NCBI GenBank assembly: GCA_029204225.1
Contig: CM055104.1
Location: forward strand, 50,224,006 to 50,288,005
Source of the DNA: Diphasiastrum complanatum
Taxonomy: Eukaryota > Streptophyta > Lycopodiopsida > Lycopodiales > Lycopodiaceae
DNA: 64,000 nucleotides
Direction of reading: 5' to 3'
In this document: piece after piece, positions 47,201 to 59,635 of the stretch
Layout of the letters: each line of letters opens with the position of its first letter
Position numbering within the stretch: position 1 is the first letter of the stretch
The notes under the pieces: model-generated
What the model saw: the letters and a program-made list of their open reading frames with translations, nothing else
The model's database searches: none
What the model was told of the DNA's origin: nothing
Position numbers and translations under genes: made by a program

Positions 47201-50200
47201 GAGAGTTGAGGTGTTGAAAATTTGCTTCTTGAACTCTCTTCTATGAAAAGAAATCATTGATCAACAAAGTATGCACAAAACTGTACAGTAGGAAAATGGT
47301 TGGGTTTCCCAGCTCAATATGACACAGCTAACAGAAATCAAGGTAGGCATTTAATGAGAGCAACCAGCTTTCACAGTTCTGCAAGCAAAAGGCATTACAG
47401 TAGTACATCATAACTAAGTAAAGCCAAGCTTATATAACACTTTGGATGAAGAGTTCAGATGTAACATCATTGAAAGAATTTGTGCTGTCATGAAAGTTAA
47501 ACTCCTTTCAAAATAACATTTACAAGAATTAGCCACAAATTCCAAAAATTAGTGTGCAAAATACAATTCTTCAAAAAACCAAACAACTAAAAAAAAGGAA
47601 AGGAAGGATAGTCATACGGGAAAATTTTGTAGGAAGAAAGTAAGAGACTTAACATCGTATATTGATACTATGTCTAGGATAGTGCCCAACATAACAAAGG
47701 AGATGTGCGATCTTCAACATCATGGAGTCCAAGACTCACAACCAAAAAGTCTTCAATGAGTTCAATCATCAATCTCATTATGTATTGAACTGACCAAATA
47801 CAACAACATCCTTACTCATATTGCCAATGCCCAAGAGTGGGAGCAGGTCACTTCATCAATGCTTAAAAATATCCATGACAATACTCTCATGTACAAAAGG
47901 ACTCTCAACAGCAGACTCCAAATTGGATGTATGCCCTTAGAATAAGCAAGACCACCTAAAAGGAAAACTGCCCAAATACAACAACATCCTTACTCATATT
48001 GCCAATGCCCAAGAGTGGGAGCAGGTCACTTCATCAATGCTTAAAAATATCCATGACAATACTCTCATGTACAAAAGGACTCTCAACAGCAGACTCCGAA
48101 TTGGATGTATGCCACTTAGAATAAGCAAGACCACCTAAAAGGAAAACTGCGCTAGCAATCTTTTGGAATTCAATACAATCAGGGTGAGAAGTGTGAAAGT
48201 AATACGTCAATCATGTCTCGAATACACACTCAAAAGTCATATCACCACAATGCATAGAGGAAAGAGAAAGGCGACAAAGAGGCGGGATCACAAGGGAGAC
48301 GAATTTTTTAAATATAAATGAGAATCAAGTAAGCCAACTTGGAAGAACCTTAATAACAAAAGAATCATAATAATAAAACAAACAACAAAAAATTTAAAAA
48401 CACAACAAACGGATTTGACCAAAATGAATCAAAATAGAAGCACACTAAAAATTAAGCAAAGACAGAAATGAACCTGAAAATCAGAATACATAACTAGAGC
48501 AGCTAATGAAGATAGGCTGCAAAATTGGTAGCAGAGAGGCCGATTCAGCAGCCCAAAGGACCAGTAGAAAAAATCACCAAATGGAGGTGAAAAAGGGTCC
48601 CCAAAATAGGGCAATGGAGGCTCCAAAGGTTCATCAAAAACCAGCAAGTTGAGTGGGGAAGAAACGACCACAAAGAAGGCAATAGAGCCTCCAAATAATC
48701 ATAAAGTTTTAGTATATTTTTTAAAAAACTAAAACCAGCATGCTGAATAGGAAGATTTGCTGAAATAAAGGTGCTGGAAGGGGCCACACAAAGATAGTTG
48801 TGAAGTGAGCTGGAAAATCTGCAAAAGATAGGACAGAATGGCCCCGAAACAGGAGCAGAAGAACAGCCACCAAAAAGTGAGGATGGAAAAAAACAATTTT
48901 GCTAAGTCAGCTGCCAATTGTAATGGAAATACTGCCATAAACTAAAAACCTGCAGAAACAGCCATCCAAAATATGTCGAGAAGATTTGCCAAGTGTGAAG
49001 AGTAATAGACTACTAAGAATTTGCCAGAAATACGGTCTCCTGGGGAGAAAATCAGATTAGAAAAGTAGCACACCCACCAAGGCAAGGGGAAAGTGCTATG
49101 ATACCAAGTTATAACTCAATCTATGGATATCGTATCGATGAAGCATGAATGACTATAATAAACACAATCAAGCAATCTCCCATGCAAAATGACCAAGAGC
49201 ATTTGATATGATCAACGGCTGAAGCCCTACAAGTAATAGAAAGGGGCTCCCATGAAGAGCCCAAGCAATACCAAATCATAAGCTTAACAATCAATGAATA
49301 CCTGCTGTGTAAATGATAGCTCTATACATACTATCCAAAGACCCTTAGTGGAACCTTCTAAAGATTATGGCAACTTAGCAAACCTGGGTAAAAAGTATAC
49401 TAGTTCAGGGCTATTTTGAGTATATAACTTGCACACATTAGCATCCATAATATTTGCCACAAAGATAATGTATTGAGTTTCTATCACTTCTCAAAGGTGA
49501 ATTGTGGACTCAATCATGATGAAGTCTAGCACTAAAGAGCAAAGTCAATTAAATGAAGTCCCCACTTCCTCAGAAGAATAAGGATAATATACATTTCACC
49601 ACTTCAGCTTGCCCAAATCCGAACTAAAGCAGCATAGTTGGTGGGCATAATGCTCCACTAAAGATTAAAAAAAATAGCCACAAATTAGCTGGCGGCAGCT
49701 TAGACAAAGCTTGCAAATGAGATTATTGTGTGTTCACTAATACAACAAAGAACTATACTAATGTTATGTCTAGGATAGTACCCTACAATGAATATGTGCC
49801 ATATTCAAGTTTATGGAGTCCACCCACAAAGTCTGTAACCATAAGCTCAATCGACTAGAGTGCAGAGAAAACGCTACTATAACATCCCTAGTCACTTCAT
49901 CAATGACCAATAGTGGGAGAGAATCACGGTACACATGCAAAACAATAAAAAAACGCGATAGCATTCGTACATTTGTAAAAAGATCAGCATACTAAGTTTC
50001 TGTCACTTCCTTGGAAGTGAAGAGCAAGCTTAGTCAATTATGATGAAGGATGGCACTAAAGAGCAAAGCCAATTGAACAAATTTCCTACTTGCTCATGGA
50101 AGAAAAGATGATGAGCACCATCCGAGGATGAGCCTACAACAACGGCTAGTACATCATCGAGTGAACTATCAATTATGTACGTGAAGCAAATGCAAGCAAA

Positions 50201-53093
50201 GGTTGGCCAACTACACACTAAACTAGATGCACTTACACTCTAGAATAGTTAAGACATGTTATATGTTGACAATGAATCATCAACCTTGGAATCCGCTCCA
50301 TTATTCCCAATGACATAAAGGCTACTCAATTGAACTTTTACTCGAAGCATGGTTGTGGCAGATTGAGTTTTGTTGTGACCATGTACCAGAATGTGCATTT
50401 CAAAACTCAAAACAGATTTGCAAATTTTTTTGAGAGAGGTGAAGGCAATGATAGCAAAATAGGAGCATTCGCAAGCATTCTATTTCGCATGGTGTGCACG
50501 GTGACAACATCAAGGGAGTTGTGTAGATTATTTTTGTGTAAGTTTTGGTATCATTCCTTGGAAGGTAATCGAATAGACTACATGCAACGAATTCAAGACT
50601 TTTTTGGTTCTCATGCCCGTAGACATCCCTGCATCCTTAGTTTCAACCATTACAACATGTAACAAAAGTTTTGAATGCCTTGCCCTAATCCCATGTGTTT
50701 TTTGGCCCTATTTGTATTCAAGACTTTTCTGGTTCCCATGCCCGTAGACATCCCTGCATCCTTAGTTTCAACCATTACAACATGTAACAAAAGTTTTGAA
50801 TGCCTCGCCCTAATCCCATGTGTTTTCTGGCCCTATTTGTGAACTAATGACCTATGGGCATCCAATTGAAGTGCAGTTTGAAGCTACATTGTGTATCTTA
50901 ATGCCTACAAAGACTTCACTATGAGTTTTGGCCGTTATTGCTTGTAGCAAAAGTTTACAATGACTTGCCCTAATCCCATGTGTTTTTTGGTCCTTTTAAC
51001 TAACCTATAATCATTCGATTGATGTCCAATTCATGCCTACATGAATGTCTAGTAAGTCTATTCCAATGAGTTTAGGGTTTAGGGCCTTAATTTGAACAAC
51101 CTATTGTTAAACAAAAAAAATTATGGTCTTCTTTGTTGTTGGGTTACATCAGTTGTCAATTCAATGTTGTATAATGCTGCTTCTTTTTGCACTTCTAATA
51201 ACACATTCACACAATACAGATCCTTCGCAGGACATTTAATAAAGTGCCTATAGATGGAGAGATGCCCGCATTGTGGCTGTAGCCCCTCAAACTTCTACTT
51301 CCACATGTCCTTCCCATCCCTCATCACCATCAATTGTTGATGCACCATCCTTTGAGGTAGATCCTAGCACGGGGGGGAAAGAGATCCAACCATTGGACAA
51401 CACATTGAAAGGCTCTTCCATGCACACGATGTTTGAGTTTCGAGAGTCCATGTTGCATCATACTCTCGTGCGCCCGTACAAGTATTTGAAGTATGCCAAA
51501 TTTTGTCATCCTTTTATGTCAAAAAATACACAATTTGCAAAAATAGATATGGTATCCATAACATGCAACACGACCAAGTTAATGGTAGAAACATGCAACA
51601 TATAGCAACTAGTGTGTGACCCTCTCAAAAAAAATTTGAAAGTACTCATGAACATTAATTGTCATAAACAAAATCGTGCGAGGGTGGCATAGTTAAATGA
51701 GCTATCCCTATACATTACAAGTTCAAATATCAAAGTATATTTTTTCAATTTTGTTTTTTGGAACATACACAGTAGAGTTACATACATTTTCGCTCAAACG
51801 TACACAGTATAGTTATATGTCGAACACATATATATGTTGGTGTATAGATAGCGCACAACAATGTGTGCATCCCAATGACATACGCATATGGCTCCAACAA
51901 TGGCCAAGGTACCCAAGTGGGAGATAACACAAAAAGGGCTAGACAAATTGACATGCCTCTAGCTTTTTATGGCCCTTAACTAGATAGATAAAGTTTGACA
52001 TTGTTAAAATAATGATAATATATACAGGAGAGAAAGATATATGCGTACACAAAGCTTTACCATATTTTTACATTTTTGACAAGCATTCAAATTGTTTGAA
52101 AAATAAAAATAACAAAAATTTCAATTTAAAAGGATTTCAAAATTTAAACAAGGTGATCTATATATCATGAGAAGCTTTAACGTGCTGCTAAAAGAATGAA
52201 AATAAAAAGGAAAGATTGCATTATACCTCAACTTTTATGCTATGACTTTGTAGCTAAAACACCCATCCTATCATGGCAAAGCTAAAAATACAATAGATAC
52301 AATTACAATAGCATAAAATAAGTAGCGTAAAGCTTTCACTACTTGTTAACCTTTTGCAGTTAAAATGCTCACTTCTGTGCTTCCAGAATTGGCAAACGTA
52401 CAACCACGACTTCGCAGAATAGCTCGATTATGTCATAAGCATCTCCGATGTTTTGCTCCCTTATCACATGTTCGGCCTGTCACACGTTATATACAAGCCT
52501 CTTTTGAGATAAAATGATAGATCTGCAACATCGAAGTCCAAGGCGATTCTTTCATTTTCATTATTGATTTGTTTATGATCAAGATTAGCATCAGCAAGAC
52601 GAACACAAAAAATTTCCATTTTCTCTATTAAGTTATTCATCAAGTAGAAAGATGAGCATGAGTAATAAATAAGGCAACGCTGGCAGCCTTACTCGAATAC
52701 GAGCACTCGGTTCCTGCCCTGTCTGAAGAAGCTGTGCAATATCACGACGCATTTGCTTCAACTGGATATCTCGTTTGTTTCTAAGTAGCTTAATACGAGC
52801 TATGGCCAGCCTCAGCACTGTCTTGCTAAAATGTCATGCTCAAATGTCAGCCATCAAATTTGAAGTGAAAATTAAATCTGAACAGGCAATATACGGGGGA
52901 AGCGATGGTTGCTACATAAACTGCAACATCCAGCATCCGATTTGCTTAAAGAAACATCTATAGCTGCACAACCTCACACATCTAATGTCGACTTTCAGTA
53001 TAGATTTGCTGAAGAACACGCAAACAGCAGCAATATTAGAAATCTTTCCATATATACTTACCATTTTGCTGCTTTGAACCCTGTTCCAAACAT
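44207..53093 (-). CDS. IST1: IST1-like ESCRT-III regulator, six exons
   Basis: Encodes a plant IST1-like protein; IST1 proteins bind ESCRT-III subunits and regulate the Vps4/SKD1 ATPase in multivesicular body sorting. Exons on the minus strand: 53093-53062, 52825-52693, 52476-52373, 45443-45272, 45051-44911 and 44707-44207. Every intron is GT-AG and all phases match, giving about 360 aa. The IST1 domain fills residues 1-175 (MFGTGFKAAKCK; IKLLRNKRDIQLKQMRRDIA; AEHVIREQNIGDAYDIIELF; CPLDLKEAVSSLIYVAPR; YGKEYIAAASELRPECGVNR; TPSGESKLNLLKEIA). The C-terminal exon is Ser-rich, ending in an Ala-rich helix (326-352). The start is the family N-terminus in exon 1. Intron 3 is 6.9 kb and full of repeats. 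A GTGAGT at 44233-44228, in phase after the Ala-rich helix, could lead to a further exon that I did not find, so the end is less certain than the start. Confidence 0.88.
45616..45723 (-). other. Possible in-frame cassette exon in IST1 intron 3
   Basis: 108 nt are bounded by TTAG and GTATGC on the minus strand and open in the phase set by exons 3 and 4, so inclusion would add 36 residues (start QELTNRTMKFVELLS) without shifting the frame. The family normally has no insert at this point (between the EAQK and CPLDL segments). It is a candidate only. Confidence 0.25.
45724..47639. other. IST1 intron 3, 3' part
   Basis: AT-rich intronic sequence with no supported gene or clear repeat structure. 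Confidence 0.5.
47640..50220 (-). mobile_element. Non-coding LTR-type element in IST1 intron 3
   Basis: At 49095-49106 the minus strand reads TGGTATCATAGC, a copia-like primer site. The sequences at about 47655-48160 and 49735-50110 are homologous (ATGTCTAGGATAGT; CACTTCATCAATG), as expected of two LTRs around a short non-coding interior. No gag or pol is seen, so it resembles a non-autonomous large-derivative element. It is old and internally repeated, and its limits are approximate. Confidence 0.45.
47794..48150. repeat. Tandem duplication, 2 x 178 bp
   Basis: Two nearly identical adjacent units start CCAAATACAACAACATCC and end GGAAAACTG. The high identity means the duplication is younger than the surrounding element. 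Confidence 0.9.
50221..50588. other. IST1 intron 3, unassigned
   Basis: A 110-codon plus-strand frame (50330-50662) runs through here, but it ends inside the tandem repeat and has no recognisable motif. I do not call it a gene. Confidence 0.4.
50589..50839. repeat. Tandem duplication, 2 x about 125 bp
   Basis: Two adjacent, nearly identical units start ATTCAAGACTTTT and end GGCCCTATTTGT. A partial, older third copy is at about 50937-51000. Confidence 0.9.
50840..52372. other. IST1 intron 3, 5' part
   Basis: AT-rich intron with no supported gene. It includes the SINE-like head at 51676. Confidence 0.5.
51676..51735 (+). repeat. tRNA-like SINE head (candidate)
   Basis: TGGCATAGTTAAATGA (from 51685) resembles a pol III box A, and AAGTTCAAATATC (51719-51731) resembles a box B about 33 bp further on, the spacing of a tRNA-derived SINE. 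The 3' end and flanking repeats could not be fixed. Confidence 0.35.
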
Positions 53094-53397
53094 GACGCCT
53101 AATTCCTCGGTCCCTGTTACAGAGAGCTCTACCTCCAAATTCAGAGATCTGCAGCTAGCCAGCTAGCTTCAAAGTTTTAGTAGCTATATCTCACGTCTTG
53201 CAAAATGCCATGGTTTATTATAGTTAGAAAACAAGCAGCAGCTAAGATTTGAAGTAAATCGGCCATTGCAGGAAGCATGGATGGATGGATGGATGGATGG
53301 TTTCTTCCGAGCATCGACTGGTGAATGTTTCTCGATGTTTTTAGCTGATGCATAGATCAATGCTTTTGTCGAGTAATTTGAATGCGTTTTGATAAAT

Positions 53398-53446
<49 letters not shown>

Positions 53447-53500
53447 AACGGTCAGGGCAGGGGAAGTATGAACTCTTGTACTTTTATGGGCGGGAATTCT
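53094..53500 (-). promoter_or_regulatory. 5' region of the IST1-like gene
   Basis: Leader/promoter region upstream of the start codon. It contains an (ATGG)n tract at 53277-53300 and a (GA)n tract at 53401-53445, which is TC on the gene's strand, about 310-350 bp before the start. A pyrimidine tract also precedes the ELF9-type gene. No TATA box could be assigned with confidence. Confidence 0.4.
53401..53445. repeat. (GA)n microsatellite
   Basis: About 22 GA units, uninterrupted. Confidence 0.95.
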
Positions 53501-55300
53501 TTTTCTTTTTGGCCTTGCTGGTCAGTGGTAGGGTAGATAGAAGTTACTACACTCCTAGTTCACGTTGAGCTAAATGGGATGAGCGTATTTAAGCACCACC
53601 TGTACAATCTCCCACAGCATGGTGGTGATCCACAGATCTAAGGGCTAACACCATTTTGGAAAGATGATGGTGGAATCTCCCAACTGCACTAGATGGTTGC
53701 TCCATCACAATGTGAGCTCTTCCATCACTTTGTTACTTGTGGATGTTGTTTATGGTTTTGATGGTTAGAAATCAGTCAGTGATTGCATCTTTAATTTGCA
53801 CTCTCCACTAGATGAGAATTTTCGCATAGAATGTTAACTTGGTATCAGAGCTCTCAGGCTGTGGAGGAACGTGCATGATCGTACTCTTGGAAGAGCAGTT
53901 CCATCGACGTTAGCATCAGTACCGAGCAACGGTAGGGACGTCGTACGGGGTACAGGATGGTCCAGGGTGATCGAAGACGCAAAGCCCTTTGATTCGGAAT
54001 GGTATGAAGCAGATTTTCTGAATCAAAGTAAAAATTTGGATAGAAGGGAAGCTGTGGGACAGCCGACGGAAAAGTGCTCATAACGGAGGCAATTCTCAGT
54101 GAACTGTGGAGCGGTTTGTTGCAAACAAGAATTGGGACAGGTTGCTAGACATTCGGGTAAGCTGTGGAGGTTAATTCTCAGCAATTGAATAAAAGGCAGT
54201 TTCAAATATATGCAACAAAGTCTAGTCTTTGCAGACCGAGGTTTACAGAGCAAAAAGCATGGATCTTTCTCTGTAGAAAGGTGTTTTTGCTACTGTGAAA
54301 GGCTACAGTAGGGCACTGGAGTAGCTAGATCATGTATGCAAAAGGCCATGATGAGCCATAAAGCTAAGGAAGAATAATCTTCAACTCTCTCAGATAGCAA
54401 AAATGGCAGTTAGGGTTTTCTAAGCAAAAATGACTGTTTTCTCTCTCCAGGAAATCCCTTTTAGATTTGTAAAAACCCACAAGAGGGCAGCCTAGCAGTG
54501 CGAGGTAGCATCTTGGAGGCCGTAATAGCCGCGAGTACGGGAGAGAGCTGGATCAGATCTGGAGCTGGGCAGCCATAGCTGTGGAAAGAGCCATAGCAAA
54601 AAATAGAAGTAAAGGAGGAGAGGCCTTGGAGGAGGCTCGCGCGCTCCGAATCAAATCGAAGTATAGTGCATTTAGCAATCTGGTGTCTATAGGTGCGTGG
54701 TTCGGTGCACAGTATGGAATGTAGCCGTAGGATCAGGCTCCATTATGATAGACGGACAAGATCTATTTCTTGGGAAGTGATCTAGACCATGGAATTTGAA
54801 TCCACCATTGGATTGCAGTGAAGAGGGCCTGAAGAGCCCTGAAGGGGATATTTTAAAAAATTTCATTAAAATTTTTCAAAATGATGTGCTTGAAGGGGCC
54901 CGACTGGTGAAAGTCATTTTGAAGGCCATAGTTTCTTCAGGATGAAAAACTAGTTCATTTTGAGAGTCATTTTCTTAAGGCCACTTTGGAAGTGGATAAC
55001 TTTGGCTAAAGGAGGGCTTAAGGGCCATTTTGGCACCTATGTAAAGCTGACAAACAGAGCGACGACATCATCAAGGGAAAAATGCATTTTGATGCGTTCT
55101 TGACACCATTCTATGGAGCGGGAGACGAGTGACCCCATGAAGGATGAATGATAGCTTGGCAAGGCAAGGCAAAGTGGAATGGATGGTTTTGGATGGGACA
55201 CTTGGACTCCATCATACTCTTATCAACAAGCTATGGCTATGCCCATCGTTACATCTTTGATGTTCTTTGTATGATCTAGTTGTGTGTGACACCACTGACT
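53501..55300 (+). mobile_element. Copia-like LTR, primer site and leader without gag
   Basis: TGGTATCAGAGC at 53840-53851 is a copia primer site on the plus strand, so LTR sequence should lie to its left (about 53500-53839). To the right is about 1.4 kb of leader-like, purine-rich DNA without a gag frame. The rest of the element is missing. It lies just upstream of the IST1-like gene, in the opposite direction. Confidence 0.55.
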
Positions 55301-55799
55301 AATCTTTGCATACTTTGTAGTTCTTTTTAATGATCTCATTTTTTGGCATTAACTTGATTTAGATTTCTTAGCACTTGTATTTTCAAGTACATCATGGTAT
55401 CCAAGCCTGGTGCTTGTATTGCTCCACGTTTCATTCGATGTGGACAATATATAAACAATCATGACTTGAACTTCCACTTGCAATATTTATGCTTATGGTC
55501 ATTCTATTGTAAATGTAGTGTATGCTTGAACTTGATGTACACAATCATCATTTAAGATAAAAATAGTATAGAGATTAACCATCCAATAATCAAGTTGATG
55601 TGACAATTCCCTTGAGACTAATAATGAACCTATCAATGAGATGTAGATAGTGAAAAGGGAAAAAAATCCCTAAGTAAAATCACACATAGCTAGAGTGTAA
55701 TATGGGAGAACCAGAACGAAGAGCACCCACAATAGTTGGCAACAAAAAAATTTCCAAAATTGTTATTGATCTTTAAAGAGGAAGATAGAGCATAGAAAA
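55301..55799. other. Non-coding spacer
   Basis: AT-rich, nothing identified. Confidence 0.4.
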
Positions 55800-56145
55800 A
55801 AAAAACTAATGAAGGATTGGATCTTCCAAAGTGGTGCACACATCAGATAGCAAAAGAATGAAGGCAGTAGAAAAAGTTAGCACATGCCTCTCTCTTTTCT
55901 TGCACATGTATGTATTAGTTATTTTGTTACCAACTCTATTTTGTTGTGGTGTTCTTGGACTTGTGAGCTCCCTCCTTATCCCATTTGCATCACAAAATGC
56001 TTTGAACTTGGTAGATATGTACTCACCATGTAGTGGGTTTCTTTCCTTGCCTATCCTCACCCCAAGATTGAAGGATTATAAAACGACACCCCCAAATAGA
56101 CTGCCAATCTAAGGAAATGCTAACGAAAGTCGGTCTATACCACAA
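55800..56145 (-). mobile_element. Copia integrase scrap
   Basis: A short minus-strand integrase core fragment (GEYISTKFKAFCDANGIRRE, PRTPQQNRV). It abuts the gypsy G2 LTR, which may have inserted into it. Broken. Confidence 0.65.
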
Positions 56146-56904
56146 TGTTGGAGGGTTTGCGGATCCCAAGGCAACCCTAGCCCTAGTTAATTAATGAGAG
56201 GGATTTCGTACCCTGCGTGTGTAAGTCCAACCCGATGATCACATAGTTATTTGATTGATTCATTAAAAGTTAATGAAGGACTTTAGGCCTTTTTGCGGGA
56301 CTTTTAATGTGGCAGGGCCTAAATGTCAAGTTAGTGAATAAAGTTGGGTTTCCCTCCAATTTTGATGGTTCCCACACTTCTTTAAATTAGAATAAAAAGA
56401 TAGGCAAGATTGGACCAATAGGATTCAGAGGCCAAGGTCCTCCTCTCTACTATAAAAAAGAACCAACTCGAGTTGCTCTTGATGTTCATTTCCTCATTTC
56501 AATAAAGCAAATTGGTTCTCTTTAGAAATGGATTGATAAATGTCCTTGCTCTTCCTCTCTTTTCCTCCATTTCTCATGCTTCCTTTGTATTTGCTAATTG
56601 TTAGATTTGATCATTATTGGGATTGCTATTTCTTATGCTTTTTGTGAGAGAGAAAAGGAGAGAGAGAAGAGTAAGTTTCTATCATTGTTGTGGATTTAGG
56701 GTTAATGGAAGTAGGGTTAATGGATGTAGTGTTAATGCTTAGTGTTATTGGATGTTAGTGTTAGATCCTCCATTCATGTTGAAATCTAAACTATATTATC
56801 GCTCTCATGGGAACGAACCTACGCGTGACAACTAACTCCGTCTCTATGATGCTAGATTGACTAGATCTTGGATTCAGCTAAGGCAAGGAAAGAAACCCAT
56901 TACA
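56146..56904 (+). repeat. 5' LTR of gypsy G2
   Basis: 759 bp, TGTTGGAGGG...CCCATTACA, the same family as the G1 LTRs. It is followed by the primer site at 56905-56926 (ATTTTGGCACCGTTGCCGGG). Confidence 0.9.
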
Positions 56905-58128
56905 ATTTTGGCACCGTTGCCGGGGAGCTACGCCAATTTTTCAGTTTGCAGCATGTTTGGTTGATGGTTAGCTTGCATTAGGCATCTTGTCGTGGCATGA
57001 ATAGTGTTAGATCTGCATTTTCGGGTTAGTTTGGGATTGATTTTGCTTGATTTGAGTGGATTTGCTTGTTTGAAATCTAATCCGATTATTAAACAGGGAA
57101 AGCTATTCAGATCACCAATCTTAAGATCCATTTGGATCTGAGATATTAGAGAAAATAACATAAATCGGTCAAATCTGTCAGATTTGGTCAAAAAGAGACA
57201 AAAAACGTCATTAGAGCTCAAAACTTTTTACCCTCTCTCAGGAAACCTTTGCCAAGTTGCAGACACCTTCGGTTTTGTTTACAAAACTTTCAGTTTGAAG
57301 GGCGAAGATTAATTCCCAGCAGATTTCCAAAAACATCAGAAAAACCGCCAAAAAACACTAAAAATTATCAAAATCCTAAAAAATACAGAAAAAGAACCTT
57401 CGCCTGATTTACTGTGCTAAGATGTGATTCAAATCTATCTACTGCCAGGTCGGCGAAGAATAATACTAAAAATAGGAAGGGTATCAGAGGATCAGTTGTC
57501 ATATTGTCATAATTTTGCCAAAAAAAATCACTTTTTTGCAAAATTACCAGTATTACTCTTGATCCTTCGCCAAGTTTTAAGAACATTCTATTTATAGAAA
57601 ATTACTATTTTTAAGTTTGACGAAGATTCTTCTTGATCAGATCACAAAAAATCTTGATTTTTACCCTCGCCAGATTACAGAAACTGTATTTTCTTGTGTC
57701 AGAAACCTTCGTCCGGTTTTCCATAGTTTTATCTATGTCAGATCTTCCATCTGAGAAGTCGGCAAAGGTTAATCTCCAAGAAATTGCCAGAAAAATGTTC
57801 AGAGAGTATTTTTTTTCCCAAAATAGCACTATTCAACCTTCGTCGAGCCAACCTTCGCCTAGTGAACCTTCGCCAGTCCTATTTTTAGTTTCTGATTTTC
57901 CAAATCAAGTCTCTGTCAAAATTCGGATCAAATCTGATATATTCTGAATTGGATTCTGAGAGATTTATCATTTTTTAGAAGTATCGATTGATCGAATTTC
58001 AAAAAGTTTTTCATCATATAGAATTAGATTCTTGAAAGGTGGAATAGGTCTAGCAGATCTAATCTGAAATAGTTTTTTGAAAAAATCTAGATCCAATCTC
58101 ATTATTTATTTGATCTAAATTTGTGAAG
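56905..58128 (+). repeat. Primer site and leader of gypsy G2
   Basis: Untranslated leader with at least eight AACCTTCGCC-like words, densest at 57835-57880. Homologous to the G1 leader and to 62720-63297. Confidence 0.8.
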
Positions 58129-59336
58129 ATGGCTGCCCCTGAAGCTGCATTTGTGAAGATGGCTGCTCCTGGAGGTGCTCCACAGGAGGTCAATCCGATT
58201 ATTGTTAGAAGAGCACCCCGATTGGATCTACCCAAATATAATGGATTAACAGATCCAGTTAGCTTTCTTCAGATCTATGCTGAATCCTGTGAGGTCTACG
58301 GTGAGATTTATCCTCAAGATAAAGTTAAGTTGTTTCCTATGGCCTTAACAGGCACAACACAAGATTGGTACTATAACCAAGATGAAACTGAGCGTACAGA
58401 TTGGGAGGTTGTTAGACGAGCCCTTATCACACGGTTCAAACCGTGGAAGTTTATGGAAGACCCTTTCCTACTTTAAAGTAAAATTAAAATGGGAAAGCGG
58501 GAAATGGTTCGAGATTACATCGAAAGGGTGAAACATCTTAGATCTGAATGCAAACCTGAGCTGATTAATGAAAATGCCATGATTATGTGATTTTTGTCAG
58601 GTCTACCTAAACGGATCAAACGTGAGCTGAAACGCCATAATGAGTACGCACTTTTGCAAAATGCTATGGACGATGCAATTCGGGAGGAGGATGAAGATTC
58701 AGATGATGAGCCAAATGTCAGTATGTTGTCTTATATAGCAGGGCAAACTACTACAACATCTACCACTATTGTATCAACGAATGCCAATGCTACTGCAAAA
58801 ATGATGCTCAATGAGTTCGAGAAACTTGGGAAGACCCAGCAGAAACAGATGGAAAAGTTGCAGTTGCAATTTGATGAGAAGATCAAAGCATTGGAAAATG
58901 TCCACTGAGAAGCGAACAAGGAACCTGAGAAGTTTGCAAAGACTTTTCCTACCAGGGAAAATATCTGGTGTTCTATTTGTACAGGAAATCACACAGTGAA
59001 CGAGTGTCCTCAATTGAAAAAACGAATGGAAATCAGTGTTTGCCATCTATGTAATTCATCTAACCATGAGACTGCTTTTTGCAACTTCAATCCTCGGATA
59101 ATTTAGCAACGATATGCCCAAATGGGATATCGAGATCCACAATATGGAGGAAATCCAGCAGCAAGATTGCGACAACCTACTCTTCGATACCCGGAACGTC
59201 TAGCTTTGCCTGCCCCACCAAAACACTCCGCTCCTCCTGCCAATTTAATGGAACCAGAACCTTACGGAAGTGATGAGCAATGGAGCTATGGTATGCCATC
59301 ACCTAAACAATGTTCTACCCATGAAGTATTCTACTA
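58129..59336 (+). mobile_element. gag of gypsy G2, truncated
   Basis: Gag starts at 58129 (MAAPEAAF) with GAPQEVNPIIVRRAPRLD and LPKYNGLTDPVSFLQIYAES, then QDWYYNQDETER and the polar/zinc region. The element is cut at about 59300, before pol. It has a few breaks. An opposite-strand copy of the same region begins 300 bp further on. Confidence 0.85.
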
Positions 59337-59635
59337 ATAGAGCTTTTGAGAGTGACTCTAGATGTCTATGAAACCATACCTTGTCAAAAAAGAGATACTC
59401 TTACTTTAGATATTCCAGCTCTTTGATTTCCAACTAAGGGCTGATGTTCTTTGTGTGTCTTGCTAAAGTGTCATGCATGATGTGCACCCTTCATTAAAGA
59501 TGAAGCTTTTCAATTGACAGAAATTCTACACAATGGTTGATTTTGCTTACATATTTGTCGAAGTCTTCTCTAAAGAATACTCTGTCAAAATATTGACTTC
59601 ACGCTAGTACTTAAAACAATCACTAATTTGTTGCT
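59337..59635. other. Junction between G2 and G3
   Basis: About 300 bp of unassigned, non-coding sequence between the two head-to-head gypsy pieces. Confidence 0.5.

Noticed and set aside
50330-50662. 110-codon plus-strand frame in IST1 intron 3
   Set aside because: No motif, no splice context, and it ends in a tandem repeat.
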